A stretch of DNA of 60,997 nucleotides from Paraburkholderia caledonica NBRC 102488 (GCF_000685095.1 NZ_BAYE01000032.1:1-60997); one strand, 5' to 3'. Positions 41,862-51,490 are shown, counted from the first letter of the stretch. A program made the numbers and translations. Notes: generated by a model from the sequence alone, not told the origin.

Positions 41862-42359
41862 CTAATGATGATTCTGCGAGAACAACGTTTCGAGCGGATA
41901 GTGGCTCTTCACGAACGGCGACTTGATGATCACGTAGCTGAAGTACTTCTCGATGCCGATGTCGCGTTCCAGTAAGCCTTCAATAATGCTTTGGTAATGG
42001 CTCACGCTGCGCGTGACGAACTTGAGCAGGTAATCGTAGCCGCCGCTTGCGAGATGGCACTCCACGATCTCATCGACGTCGCGAATCGCATTCACGAACT
42101 TGGTGAAGTCTTCACGCCGGTGATCGGCGAGCGTGACTTCGGTGAAAACGATCTGCACGTCGCCCAGCTTTTCGAGCTGGATTTGCGCACCATAGCCGAT
42201 GATGTAGCCGGCTTTCTCCAGGCGCTTGACGCGAATCAGGCAGGGGCTGGGCGAAAGGCCAACCGCATCGGCAAGCTCGACGTTGGTTATGCGGCCTTTC
42301 TTCTGCAACTGCGAAAGTATGCGCAGGTCAATACGGTCCAGCTTGCAATCGCTGCTCAT
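41862..42359 (-). CDS. Lrp/AsnC family regulator
   Basis: A 165-residue feast/famine regulator. The HTH is LDRIDLRILSQLQKKGRITN and LADAVGLSPSPCLIRVKRLE; a RAM ligand-binding domain follows (VQIVFTEVTLADHR, CHLASGGYDYLLKFV). It lies 55 bp downstream of the class III aminotransferase on the same strand and probably controls that gene in response to an amino acid. Confidence 0.9.
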   Translation of the reverse strand: MSSDCKLDRIDLRILSQLQKKGRITNVELADAVGLSPSPCLIRVKRLEKAGYIIGYGAQIQLEKLGDVQIVFTEVTLADHRREDFTKFVNAIRDVDEIVECHLASGGYDYLLKFVTRSVSHYQSIIEGLLERDIGIEKYFSYVIIKSPFVKSHYPLETLFSQNHH

Positions 42360-42413
42360 CGTAACGTTGTAGCTCCGGCGGTTGGGGTAAAGGGGCTTAA
42401 GGCGCCCTCTACT

Positions 42414-43835
42414 CTAGCATGCAGCGGCAGTACTTTTGACCTGGTTGTTAGCCGCGTTTTTGCCGCTTAGCGCGGCCCGGACGTCGGGTTGCGCGAGCAC
42501 GTCGTCCAGGGTTTTTTCGAGCCGCTCGAACATCATGTCGAAGTCCGATTCGGTGTACGAGAGCGCCGGTGCAAAGCCGAGAATGTTGTCGCCGAACGCG
42601 CGGAAAATCAGGCGGTTTTCATACGCCGCGGCGGCAATGCGCTCCGACAGCTTGAGTGCCGGGTCGAATTGCGCCTTGCTGTCCTTGTCGGTGACGAGTT
42701 CGAGCGCGCCGAGCAAGCCGCGGTGACGCGAGTCGCCCACCAGAGGATGCTCGAGCAACGCGTCGAGACCGCGCGCAAAACGCGGTGCGCGCGCTGCGCC
42801 GTTCGCAAGCAGCCCGCCCTCGTGATAAAGCCGCAGCACTTCGAGACCGATTGCCGCGCTGACCGGATGCGCGGAATACGTGTGACCGTGGCCGACAATC
42901 GCTTCGGCGTCGCCATCGGCAATGCCTTGATAGATTTCGTCAGACATCAGCACGGCGCCCATCGGCGCGTAACCGGCGGTCAAACCCTTCGCGACGGTCA
43001 TCAGGTCCGGCTCGACGTTCTCGCCCTGGCATGCGAAGAGCGGCCCCGTGCGGCCGAAGCCCGTGATCACTTCATCCGCCAGGAACAGAATGCCCAACTT
43101 GCGGCAGCTTTCGCGCATCGCCTTCAGCCAGCCGACCGGCGGCACGATCACGCCACCCGAGCCTTGAATCGGCTCGCAGAAGAACGCGGCGACATTGTCC
43201 GCGCCGAGTTCCACGACCTTCGCTTCGAGCGCGGCGACCGAGGCGGCGATCAGCGCGGCGTCGTCGGCGAAATTGCTGCGATATGCATACGGTGACGGCA
43301 GGTGATGCTGGTTCGGCAACGGCAGATCGAAATTGCGGTGGAACGCGGGCAATGCAGTGAGCCCGGCGCCCATGCTGGACGACCCGTGATAGCCGCGTTG
43401 CAACGCGATGATGTGCTTCTTCGACGGGCGGCCCGTCGCGTTGAAGTAATGCGTGATGAAGCGGATTGCCGAGTCGACCGCGTCCGAGCCGCCGAGTGTG
43501 AAGTACACATGTTGCAGCGACGCCGGTGCCACGCTCGCCAGTTTCTGCGCGAGTTCGATGGCAGGCTCAGAGCCGAAATGGAAATAGCTGGTCGCGTAGG
43601 GCAGCTTTTTCATTTGCGCGGTGGCGGCTTCGACAATGCTCTGCTGGCCGTAGCCCACGTTCACGCACCACAAGCCGGAGAAGGCGTCGAGCAGTTCATT
43701 TCCGGCCGCGTCGCGCAGAAACGCGCCGCTGGCGGATTCGAGAACCGTGACGCCGCGAGCTTCGTGCGCACGATAGTTGATGACAGGGTGAATCAGATGC
43801 TGGCGGTCGGCTTCAATGAGCGATTGAATCGGCAT
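42414..43835 (-). CDS. Class III aminotransferase (omega-amino acid:pyruvate/polyamine type)
   Basis: A 473-residue PLP enzyme. FLADEVITGFGRTG holds Asp254, which binds the pyridine nitrogen; LMTVAKGLTAGYAPMGAV holds the Schiff-base Lys283; ALQRGYHGSSSMGAGLT is the phosphate-binding region. Length and segments fit the putrescine/beta-alanine:pyruvate aminotransferases (SpuC/omega-APT). It likely deaminates a terminal amine to an aldehyde, which the nearby ALDH genes could oxidise. No operon partner other than the Lrp gene. Confidence 0.9.
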   Translation of the reverse strand: MPIQSLIEADRQHLIHPVINYRAHEARGVTVLESASGAFLRDAAGNELLDAFSGLWCVNVGYGQQSIVEAATAQMKKLPYATSYFHFGSEPAIELAQKLASVAPASLQHVYFTLGGSDAVDSAIRFITHYFNATGRPSKKHIIALQRGYHGSSSMGAGLTALPAFHRNFDLPLPNQHHLPSPYAYRSNFADDAALIAASVAALEAKVVELGADNVAAFFCEPIQGSGGVIVPPVGWLKAMRESCRKLGILFLADEVITGFGRTGPLFACQGENVEPDLMTVAKGLTAGYAPMGAVLMSDEIYQGIADGDAEAIVGHGHTYSAHPVSAAIGLEVLRLYHEGGLLANGAARAPRFARGLDALLEHPLVGDSRHRGLLGALELVTDKDSKAQFDPALKLSERIAAAAYENRLIFRAFGDNILGFAPALSYTESDFDMMFERLEKTLDDVLAQPDVRAALSGKNAANNQVKSTAAAC

Positions 43836-44020
43836 GGTGGGTTCTCGTCGCGGGAAAGGGCTGTTGACGGTTCCATACTACTGATCCGGGGCGATTGCCC
43901 GCTTGCCTAAACAATTGCCTGAAAAGCGCGCGCGCCGCGTTTTGATGCATGCCCTTAGCATTTTGTGCTGCGGACGTTGAAAAGTGCCGTTGGGCATGTA
44001 TTCGATGACATGTGTGCCGC

Positions 44021-44947
44021 TTAATAGCCGCGCGTACGGTCGATCTGACCGAGCATCGGCAGACCTTCGCGATGACGGCGCAGGTTGTCGAGCACCACGT
44101 CGACGGCGGTATCGGGCCGCGTGGCGCTGGCGATATGCGGCGTGATCCGCACGCGTGGATGCGTCCACAACGGATGGCCGGCCGGCAAAGGCTCGGGATC
44201 CGTCACGTCGAGAATCGCGTTGAGGAGTTGGCCGCTGTCGAGTGCTGCGAGCAAATCGGGCTGGTTCAGTTGCGGGCCGCGCCCGGTTTGAATCAGCGAT
44301 GCGCCGCGCGGCAGCCTGGCAAACAGGCTCGCGTCGAGCAGCCCGCGCGTGGCGGACGTGAGCGGCAACAGGCAAACGAGTATGTCGGTGCGCGCGAGGA
44401 ACGCGTCGAGCGAGCCTTCGCCCGCATAACATTCGACGCCTTCAATCTCACGCGACGAGCGGCTCCAGCCCGCGCACGCAAAACCAAAAAGCCGCAGCCG
44501 TTCCAGAACCGCGGTGCCGAGCACGCCCAGTCCGAGTACGCCGATGCGCCGTTGCGCAGCCGGCTTCAGCGGCAATTCGCGCCACACTTGCTGTTGTTGC
44601 TGAAGACCGTAGTCGAACAGATCGCGATGAATCGTCAGCGCGGCCTGTGCGACGTATTCCACCATTCCTTCCACGATCCCCGGTTCGATCATCCGCACGA
44701 CCGGCACATGCGCCGGCACGCCCGACAGATCGAATTGATCGATACCCGCGCCCACTGAAAACACGACTTCCAGATTGGGAAACGTGAGCGTGGGATTGGC
44801 AGGCGGCTGCCAGGCGGCGAGATAGCGAATCGCAGCCGGATCGCCGTGATCGGGCCAGATATGAAACGGTAGGTCGGGCGCCTTTTCGGCGAAGAGTTTC
44901 GCCCATTGCGCCCCGCGCGCCGGGTCTGCTTTATAGAGGAAGGCCAT
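44021..44947 (-). CDS. ghrA: Glyoxylate/hydroxypyruvate reductase A-type 2-hydroxyacid dehydrogenase
   Basis: A 308-residue D-2-hydroxyacid dehydrogenase of the GhrA group. The Rossmann motif is IGVLGLGVLGTAVLERL; the catalytic Arg is in IQTGRGPQLNQPDLL; the Glu lies in DVTDPEPLPAGHPLW; the His is in RITPHIASATRPD. It reduces glyoxylate or hydroxypyruvate with NADPH. The GNAT gene ends 6 bp beyond its start, so the two are adjacent and probably co-transcribed. Confidence 0.9.
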   Translation of the reverse strand: MAFLYKADPARGAQWAKLFAEKAPDLPFHIWPDHGDPAAIRYLAAWQPPANPTLTFPNLEVVFSVGAGIDQFDLSGVPAHVPVVRMIEPGIVEGMVEYVAQAALTIHRDLFDYGLQQQQQVWRELPLKPAAQRRIGVLGLGVLGTAVLERLRLFGFACAGWSRSSREIEGVECYAGEGSLDAFLARTDILVCLLPLTSATRGLLDASLFARLPRGASLIQTGRGPQLNQPDLLAALDSGQLLNAILDVTDPEPLPAGHPLWTHPRVRITPHIASATRPDTAVDVVLDNLRRHREGLPMLGQIDRTRGY

Positions 44948-44953
44948 GACGGG

Positions 44954-45820
44954 TCAGAAAATTGCCTGATTGACGATGCCGTACTGCACGCAACCTGTCG
45001 CCTTGGCCGCCACGCTTTCCGGCGCTGCGTTGCGCACCATTCTGACGACGGTGTCCACGCGCGGCAGGCCAAGCTGTTCCAGCCATTCGGTCAGACCGCT
45101 ATCGCCCGGAGTATCGACGCGCACGAACACGCCCTCATTGAGCGCGAGCCAGTGGCTGATGAGCGCCTTCGCGCGGCTCGCATCGCCGGAAAGAGGCGCG
45201 ACCACCGGGCCGATCGCAAAGCCGCGTCCGAAGCGGCGAAAGAGCGCGAAGCCGACGAGTTCGCCGTCGCGGTCGAGCGCAATGCCGTCGGCGTTCTCGA
45301 GCAGCGCGGGCAGGACCTCGCTGCGATCGAGGCCGCTTGCCTGCGAAGCCAGTTCCACGAGCCGCGCGGTGTCGCTTGAACCTAACGGACGCAGACGCTC
45401 GCCGGGCGGCAACGACACGAGCGGCGGCTGAAATGCCGCGCCCTGATGCTGGTCGAGCGTGCCGGCCGCGCGGAAGCCGAGCTTTTCGTAAAGCGGCTGA
45501 CCGGCGGGGGTTGCGTGCAGGAACGTGATCCGGCCGCCGAGCTCTTCGAGCAGAAGCTCCATCAGCTTTCTGCCGATGCCGCGTCCTTGCTGCGCCGGCG
45601 ACACGATCACCATGCCGAGCGACGCACGGTCCGCTCCGTACTTCCAGCAGAGCGCCGTGCCGATCACGCCGCTCGCGTCTTCCGCGACGAAACCCACGCC
45701 GAGTTGCACGACGAATCTCCAGTCATCCGCGCGATGCGGCCATTTGAGTGCGACCGTCAACGCATGAGCGGCGTCTATGTCGTCGAGGGTAAAGCGTCTA
45801 TAGGTAATCGAATCGGGCAC
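44954..45820 (-). CDS. GNAT family N-acetyltransferase with two GNAT-like domains
   Basis: A 288-residue protein. The N-terminal domain has the acetyl-CoA loop VSPAQQGRGIGRKLMELLLE. A second GNAT-like domain follows (about 145-285), with FALFRRFGRGFAIGPVVAPL but no clear Q/RxxGxG/A loop, so it is probably structural or substrate-binding. The substrate is unknown. It is encoded just upstream of ghrA on the same strand. Confidence 0.85.
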   Translation of the reverse strand: MPDSITYRRFTLDDIDAAHALTVALKWPHRADDWRFVVQLGVGFVAEDASGVIGTALCWKYGADRASLGMVIVSPAQQGRGIGRKLMELLLEELGGRITFLHATPAGQPLYEKLGFRAAGTLDQHQGAAFQPPLVSLPPGERLRPLGSSDTARLVELASQASGLDRSEVLPALLENADGIALDRDGELVGFALFRRFGRGFAIGPVVAPLSGDASRAKALISHWLALNEGVFVRVDTPGDSGLTEWLEQLGLPRVDTVVRMVRNAAPESVAAKATGCVQYGIVNQAIF

Positions 45821-45922
45821 GCCGCACTCCCTGAATGGCTAAAGGCTTACGCGTCACTTTGTCATCCGGGGCGCGGTGTGACTAGGACGATCTTTCTATG
45901 TAACGCGCTTCAGAGGGCCGCA

Positions 45923-46043
45923 TTGCAATTCGATGCAAAACACCAGGTCTGGACATGCATTACAGGCGGGTTCTGCTGCGCGGCGAATTTTGTCGGCGAC
46001 ATATGCCGGGCGCGCGGCTCTACGATTTTGTCATTGCGATGAC
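45923..46043. promoter_or_regulatory. Inverted repeats upstream of the ALDH gene
   Basis: TTGCA-ATTCGA-TGCAA (45923-45938) and GTCAT-TGCG-ATGAC (46030-46043) lie in the 279-bp gap before the plus-strand cluster. Either could be a regulator site. No strong sigma70 promoter is obvious. Confidence 0.35.
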
Positions 46044-46099
46044 CTGCTACCAACGCATCGCAGGCGTTTTTATCCAGTCAACACTCAGGACCCTTTCTC

Positions 46100-47593
46100 A
46101 TGGACAGCTTCAATCCGGACGATGTCGCCATTCGCAGCGGCCATTTCATCGGCGGCGAGTACGTGGAAGGCGGGCAGCACGGCGCGCGCCGCATGGACGT
46201 AGTGCGGCCGTCGGACGGCGTGGTCTACGCGAGCGTGCCGGTGGCCGATGCGGACATGGTGGACCGCGCGGTAGAGAACGCGTGGCAGGCGTTTCGCACC
46301 AGCGGCTGGGCGCGCATGGCGCCGCGTGAGCGCGCGAAAATCATGCGCCGTTTTGCCGATCTGGTCGAAGCCGACGCGCCCGCGCTTGGCCGCCTTGAAG
46401 CGCTCGGCTCGACCCGTCCGGTCGCGCAAGCTGTGTCGTGGGACGTGCCCTTCACCGCGGAAGGCATCCGCTTTTACGCGGAGTTCGCCGACAAGCTTGG
46501 CGGCGATGTCGCGGCTACCGACCACGATCATCTCGGCATGACGATCGCCGAGCCATACGGCGTGATCGGCGCAATCGCGCCGTGGAATTTCCCGCTCGTG
46601 ATGGCTTCGTGGAAGATCGCGCCAGCGCTTGCCGCGGGTAATGCCGTCGTGTTGAAACCATCGGAAATGACACCGTTCTCGGTGCTGCGCCTCGCCGAGC
46701 TGGCCGTGCAGGCGGGCGTGCCGGCGGGCATGTTCAATGTGGTGCAGGGCGACGGACGCACGACCGGCGACGAGCTGGTGCGTCATCCGAAAATCAGCAA
46801 GGTCACGTTCACCGGCTCGACTCGCACTGGCGCGTCGATCATGTCGGCGTGCGCGATGAGCGGCACTAAGCCCGTCACCCTCGAACTGGGCGGCAAGAGT
46901 CCGCAAATCGTATTCGCCGATGCGCCGCGCCTTGACGACGTGGCACGCCGTATCGCCGGCGCGATTACCGGCAACGCGGGGCAGGTGTGCGTGGCCGGTT
47001 CGCGGCTGCTCGTCGAGCGCAGCCTCGCCGAACCGCTTGCCGAGCGTATCGGCAAAATCTTCGCCGAATTGAAACCGGGTGCGACCTGGGCCGCGGGCAC
47101 GACGCTCTCGCCGATCATCTCCGAGCCGCAGGCGGCGCGCATTGAAAGCATCGTGGGCCGCACGGTCGACGCGGGCGCAACGCTGCGCTACGGCGGCGTG
47201 CGTGCCCAGGCTGGCGGCGCGTCTTCCGGCGCGTTCTACACGCCGACCTTGCTGACCGATGTCACCGCCAGCTCCGATGCCGTGCGCGAAGAAGTATTCG
47301 GCCCGGTGCTCACGCTGCAAACCTTCGACACCGAAGAAGAAGCGCTCGCGCTCGCGCAGCATCCGGAATACGGGCTCGCGGCCGGCGTGCATACCGCCGA
47401 CCTCGGCCGGGCGCTGCGTTTCGTGCGCGGGCTCGAAGCGGGCACCGTGTGGGTTAACCGGTATGGCCGCACGTCCGACTTCATGATCCCGACGGGCGGC
47501 TACAAGCGTTCGGGCATCGGCAAGGATCTGGGACGCCAGGCTTACGAGGCCAACCTGCGCTTCAAGAGCGTGCTGATCGATCTGCGGCAATGA
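46100..47593 (+). CDS. NAD-dependent aldehyde dehydrogenase
   Basis: A 497-residue aldehyde dehydrogenase. Features are APWNFPLVMASWKIAPALAA, FTGSTRTGASIM, LELGGKSPQIVFADAP (general base Glu), GNAGQVCVAGSRLLV with catalytic Cys297, and the C-terminal GYKRSGIGKDLGRQAYEANL. It resembles the gamma-aminobutyraldehyde/betaine aldehyde group, so an amino-aldehyde substrate is likely. It opens the plus-strand cluster containing two amine-oxidase systems. Confidence 0.92.
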   Translation: MDSFNPDDVAIRSGHFIGGEYVEGGQHGARRMDVVRPSDGVVYASVPVADADMVDRAVENAWQAFRTSGWARMAPRERAKIMRRFADLVEADAPALGRLEALGSTRPVAQAVSWDVPFTAEGIRFYAEFADKLGGDVAATDHDHLGMTIAEPYGVIGAIAPWNFPLVMASWKIAPALAAGNAVVLKPSEMTPFSVLRLAELAVQAGVPAGMFNVVQGDGRTTGDELVRHPKISKVTFTGSTRTGASIMSACAMSGTKPVTLELGGKSPQIVFADAPRLDDVARRIAGAITGNAGQVCVAGSRLLVERSLAEPLAERIGKIFAELKPGATWAAGTTLSPIISEPQAARIESIVGRTVDAGATLRYGGVRAQAGGASSGAFYTPTLLTDVTASSDAVREEVFGPVLTLQTFDTEEEALALAQHPEYGLAAGVHTADLGRALRFVRGLEAGTVWVNRYGRTSDFMIPTGGYKRSGIGKDLGRQAYEANLRFKSVLIDLRQ

Positions 47594-47825
47594 CGGGCGC
47601 CGGCGTGCACGCTCGGCCCACGCGAGCCAAGCCTGGCAAGGCTTCCAGCCGGTAACCGCAGACTGTGCTGCGCAACGGCCTCAAAACGAATGGTTTGTGT
47701 CACAAGCAGCGCGCGAATCAGGAACATCTATGTTTTTGCGCTGATTAAATCTTTTACAGGAATGAGCTTTCCCTGTTTTCGCCAATGAGCTCGACGCGAG
47801 TTCACTATCACGATAGGACTGCACC

Positions 47826-48494
47826 ATGATCGAATTCGAACCGAAATACATTACCTTCGACTGCTACGGCACGCTGACCAAATTCCGCATGGCCGACATG
47901 ACCCGCGAGCTGTACGGCCACATTCTGAAGGCCGACGACCTCGAAAAGCTGGTCGCGTTCTACGCCGGCTATCGCCGCGACGAAGTGCTGGGCGCATGGA
48001 AGCCGTATCGCGATGTCGTGGTGAATGCGCTGCGCCGTGCGTGCGCGCGCATGAATGTCGAATTCAATGAAGCCGGTGCGCAGAAGATCTATGAAGCAGT
48101 GCCGACGTGGGGTCCGCATCCGGACGTGCCCGAAGGTCTGTCACGCCTTGCAAAGAAGTACAAGCTCGTGATTCTGTCGAACGCGTCGAATGACCAGATC
48201 CAGAGCAACGTCGACAAGCTCGGCGCGCCGTTCCATGCAGTGTTCACGGCAGAGCAGGCGCAATCGTACAAGCCGCGCATGCAAGGCTTCGAGTACATGT
48301 TCGACAAGCTCAACTGCAATCCGGAAGACGTGTTGCACGTGTCGTCTAGCCTGCGCTACGACCTCATGACCGTGCACGACATGGGCGTCAAGCATAAGGC
48401 GTTCATCAACCGTGGTCATGAACCGTCGACGCCGTACTACCAGTACTACGAAGTCGACGGCATTCCGGGGCTGGCCGCCGAACTCGGCCTGTAA
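47826..48494 (+). CDS. HAD-superfamily hydrolase, haloacid dehalogenase type II-like
   Basis: A 222-residue HAD protein. Motif I is YITFDCYGTLTKFR, motif II LVILSNASNDQI, motif III QSYKPRMQGFEYM, and the late motif HVSSSLRYDLMTVHDMG. The SSS at the place of SSN in L-2-haloacid dehalogenases is closer to true dehalogenases than the paralogue at 33339. It lies 27 bp before the PuuB-like oxidase gene, so it probably acts in the same pathway rather than on haloacids. Confidence 0.87.
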   Translation: MIEFEPKYITFDCYGTLTKFRMADMTRELYGHILKADDLEKLVAFYAGYRRDEVLGAWKPYRDVVVNALRRACARMNVEFNEAGAQKIYEAVPTWGPHPDVPEGLSRLAKKYKLVILSNASNDQIQSNVDKLGAPFHAVFTAEQAQSYKPRMQGFEYMFDKLNCNPEDVLHVSSSLRYDLMTVHDMGVKHKAFINRGHEPSTPYYQYYEVDGIPGLAAELGL

Positions 48495-48521
48495 GCATCT
48501 GCCGAACAAGGGACACACCGG

Positions 48522-49796
48522 ATGAAGCTCGAATCCTATTGGCTCGACACCGCGCCGCCGTTCGCCACGGCGTGCGAAGGCCCGGTCGACGGCCTCGCCG
48601 ACGTGGTGGTGATCGGCGCGGGTTTCACCGGCTTGTCGGCGGCGCTGGCGCTGGGTAAGCGCGGCGCGTCGGTAACGGTGGTGGACGCTGGGCGCATTGG
48701 CGGCGGTGCATCCGGCCGCAACGGCGGACAGGTGAATACGGGCGTCGCGCAAGACTTCGTCGCGCTCGCCGCGCAACTCGGTATCGAGCGCGCCAGCGCG
48801 TGTTACCGCGCCTTTGCCGATGCCGTCGACACGGTGGAGCGTTTGATCCGCGAAGAGCAGATCGACTGCGACTACTTGGCGACCGGCAAGCTGAAGCTTG
48901 CGTCGAAGCCGCATCATCTCGCGCATCTGGAGAAGACCGCCGATCTGATTCGCCGCACGGTAGATACCGACATTGAACTGATCGACGTAGACCGTATTCG
49001 CAGCGAGGTTCAGTCCGACAGCTTTCATGGCGGATTGCTGCAGCGTCACGGCGGTCAGATGCATATGGGCAAGTTCACGGTCGGGCTCGCCGAGGCTGCG
49101 GTTCGTCGCGGTGCGAAGCTGTATGAAAACGCGGCGGTCACGTCGATTGTGAAAGACGGCGGCGCTCATCGCGTCGTCACCACGCGCGGCGAAGTGCGCG
49201 CGAAGCAGGTGTTGATCGCAACCGGCCCGTCGCGCCATGGACCGTTCGGCTGGTATCGGCGGCGTCTTGCTCCGGTCGGGTCGTTCATCGTGGTCACCGA
49301 GCCTTTGCCGCCCGAACTGTTGGCGAAGGTGTTGCCGAACCGGCGCGCTTATACGACCACGCGCCTGATGCACAACTACTTCCGCGTGACGCCCGACTCG
49401 CGTCTGCTGTTCGGCGGACGCGCGCGTTTCACGGCGTCGGAACGTCCGTCCGATGCGAAGAGCGGGCGCATCCTGCAACAAGGTATGGCCGCGATGTTTC
49501 CGATGCTGTCGAGTGCGCGCATCGACTATTGCTGGGGCGGTCTGGTGGACATCAGCGCCGACCGTCTCCCGCACGCCGGGCAACACGACGGCATTTATTT
49601 TTCGATGGGTTACAGCGGCCACGGCACGCAGATGTCCACACACATGGGGCAGGTGATGGCGGACGTTATGGACGGCCGCGAAGACCGCAACCCGTGGGGC
49701 GAGTCGGAATGGGCCGCGATACCGGGCCACACCGGCAAGCCCTGGTTCCTGCCGCTCGTGGGGACGTACTACCGTATCAAAGACATCTTTTATTGA
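48522..49796 (+). CDS. FAD-dependent amine oxidase, gamma-glutamylputrescine oxidase (PuuB)-like
   Basis: A 424-residue DAO-family flavoprotein. The FAD motif is VVVIGAGFTGLSAALALGKR (GAGFTG at 32-37), followed by GGGASGRNGGQVNTG, which is typical of PuuB/OrdL. C-terminal YCWGGLVDISADRLPHAG and MGYSGHGTQMSTHMGQVMAD complete the FAD site. Such enzymes oxidise secondary or terminal amines to an aldehyde, ammonia or amine, and H2O2. It follows ALDH and HAD and precedes the ABC transporter. Confidence 0.9.
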   Translation: MKLESYWLDTAPPFATACEGPVDGLADVVVIGAGFTGLSAALALGKRGASVTVVDAGRIGGGASGRNGGQVNTGVAQDFVALAAQLGIERASACYRAFADAVDTVERLIREEQIDCDYLATGKLKLASKPHHLAHLEKTADLIRRTVDTDIELIDVDRIRSEVQSDSFHGGLLQRHGGQMHMGKFTVGLAEAAVRRGAKLYENAAVTSIVKDGGAHRVVTTRGEVRAKQVLIATGPSRHGPFGWYRRRLAPVGSFIVVTEPLPPELLAKVLPNRRAYTTTRLMHNYFRVTPDSRLLFGGRARFTASERPSDAKSGRILQQGMAAMFPMLSSARIDYCWGGLVDISADRLPHAGQHDGIYFSMGYSGHGTQMSTHMGQVMADVMDGREDRNPWGESEWAAIPGHTGKPWFLPLVGTYYRIKDIFY

Positions 49797-49867
49797 AGTC
49801 CTGTTCTTGTGTTTGTTATTGAGCCCCACGCAGTCATCACAACTGCCCACCCTTGCGGAGAAGTTCG

Positions 49868-51484
49868 ATGGATAAGGAAAACTCGAAACATGGCGCTTAT
49901 GACCTCGGTAACGGGTTGGAGCAATTGACAGCCCGGGGCGCCTCGCGACGCGATGTGCTGCGCGCGATGGCCGCGGCCGGGATGATGTCGATGACGGGCG
50001 CCGGGCTGCTGAGCGCAAGCGGCGCTGCACTCGCGCAGGCGGCGCCCAGGCAGGGCGGCAAGATTCGCGTGGCGACACAGTCGGCGTCCGCGGCTGACAC
50101 GCTCGACCCCGCGAAGGGGGCGCTCGCCACCGACTACGTTCGTTGCAACATGTTCTACAACGGCTTGACCGAACTCGACTCGCATCTCGGCGCGAAGATG
50201 GCACTCGCCACGTCGCTCGATACGAAAGACGCGACCGTGTGGGTCGTCAAGCTGCGCAGCGGCGTGCAGTTTCACGACGGCAAGTCGCTCGCGCCCGCCG
50301 ACGTCGTTTATTCGATCATGCGCCATAAGGACCCGGCGACAGCGTCGAAGGCCAAGACGCTCGCCGATCAGATCAAGGAAGTGAAGGCCACGGGTCCGGA
50401 CGAAGTGACGATCACCCTCGAAGGCGCGAACGCCGACTTGCCGGTGATCCTCGCGACGTCCCACTTCCTCATCATCAAGGACGGCACCAAGGACTTCAAG
50501 ACGGCTGTCGGCACCGGTCCGTTCAAGGTCAAGGAATTCTCGCCGGGCGTTCGCACCGTCGGCGTGAAGAACGAGAAATACTGGAAGCCGGGCCTGCCAC
50601 ATCTTGACGAGGTCGAGCTGATTGGCATCGGCGACGAATCGGCACGCGTGAACGCGCTGCTTTCCGGCGACGTGCAGTTGATCAACGCGGTCAGCCCGCG
50701 CTCGGCGCCGCGCATCAAGAGCACGGGCGGCTTCTCCGTGCTCGAAACGAAAACCGGCCAGTACACGGACCTGATCGTTCGCGACGAAGGCGGCATTACC
50801 GGCACCGACGATTTTCGGCGAGGCATGATGTACCTGCAGGATCGTGAGCAGATTCGCCGCGCGATCTTTCAGGGCTACGGCGCGATCGGCAACGACCAGC
50901 CGATCGATCCGACCAACAAGTACTACCTGGCCGGTTTGCCGCAACGCAAATTCGATCTGGACAAGGCGAAGTATCACTTCCAGAAGGCGAAGGTCGGCAG
51001 CACGCCGATCCAGATTTTCGCTTCGCCGGCGGCTGAAGGTTCGGTCGAAATGGCAATGTTGCTTCAGCAGGTCGGGCCGCAAGCGGGCTTGAACCTGCAG
51101 GTAACGCGCGTGCCGGCGGACGGCTACTGGTCGAATCACTGGATGAAGCATCCGCTCGGGTACGGGTCCGTCAACGCGCGCCCGAGCGCCGATGTGCTGC
51201 TCACGCAGTTCTTCAAGTCGGATGCGCCATGGAACGAGGCGAACTGGAAGAGTGCGAAGTTCGACCAGTTGCTGGTTGCGGCGCGTGGTGAACCGGACGA
51301 CGCCAAGCGCAAGCAGATCTACGGCGACATCCAGGTGCTCGTGCATGAAAACGGCGGCATCGGCATTCCGCTGTTCCAGAGTTCGCTCGACGCCTATACG
51401 AGCAAGCTCAAGGGCCTCGGCTCGATTCCGCTTGCAGGGCTGATGGGTTTTGCATTTGCTGAAAACGTCTGGCTAGAGGCGTAA
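49868..51484 (+). CDS. ABC transporter substrate-binding protein, family 5 (peptide/opine/nickel)
   Basis: A 538-residue SBP_bac_5 protein. A Tat-type signal (GASRRDVLRAMAAAGMMSM, cleavage near ALA-QA at residue about 57) leads to GGKIRVATQSASAADTLDPA. Inside, VQFHDGKSLAPADVVYSIMR is the family signature. ATG 49868 is favoured, with GGAG 8 bp upstream. The transporter class takes up di/oligopeptides and opine-like conjugates. The neighbouring oxidases suggest an N-substituted amino acid as ligand. A strong hairpin separates it from the permease gene. Confidence 0.92.
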   Translation: MDKENSKHGAYDLGNGLEQLTARGASRRDVLRAMAAAGMMSMTGAGLLSASGAALAQAAPRQGGKIRVATQSASAADTLDPAKGALATDYVRCNMFYNGLTELDSHLGAKMALATSLDTKDATVWVVKLRSGVQFHDGKSLAPADVVYSIMRHKDPATASKAKTLADQIKEVKATGPDEVTITLEGANADLPVILATSHFLIIKDGTKDFKTAVGTGPFKVKEFSPGVRTVGVKNEKYWKPGLPHLDEVELIGIGDESARVNALLSGDVQLINAVSPRSAPRIKSTGGFSVLETKTGQYTDLIVRDEGGITGTDDFRRGMMYLQDREQIRRAIFQGYGAIGNDQPIDPTNKYYLAGLPQRKFDLDKAKYHFQKAKVGSTPIQIFASPAAEGSVEMAMLLQQVGPQAGLNLQVTRVPADGYWSNHWMKHPLGYGSVNARPSADVLLTQFFKSDAPWNEANWKSAKFDQLLVAARGEPDDAKRKQIYGDIQVLVHENGGIGIPLFQSSLDAYTSKLKGLGSIPLAGLMGFAFAENVWLEA

Positions 51485-51490
51485 TGTAAA

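Noticed and set aside
46085..47590. A 501-residue minus-strand frame antisense to the aldehyde dehydrogenase
   Set aside because: It is a GC-rich shadow frame with His/Arg/Ala-heavy composition and no motifs, whereas the plus-strand ALDH has every catalytic motif.
48141..50204. A 687-residue minus-strand frame opposite the HAD, PuuB-like and binding-protein genes
   Set aside because: It spans three well-supported genes on the other strand, has Arg-rich low-complexity composition and shows no domain.
49790..51346. A 518-residue minus-strand frame opposite the peptide-type binding protein
   Set aside because: A shadow frame caused by strong third-position GC. No motif or ribosome binding site supports it.
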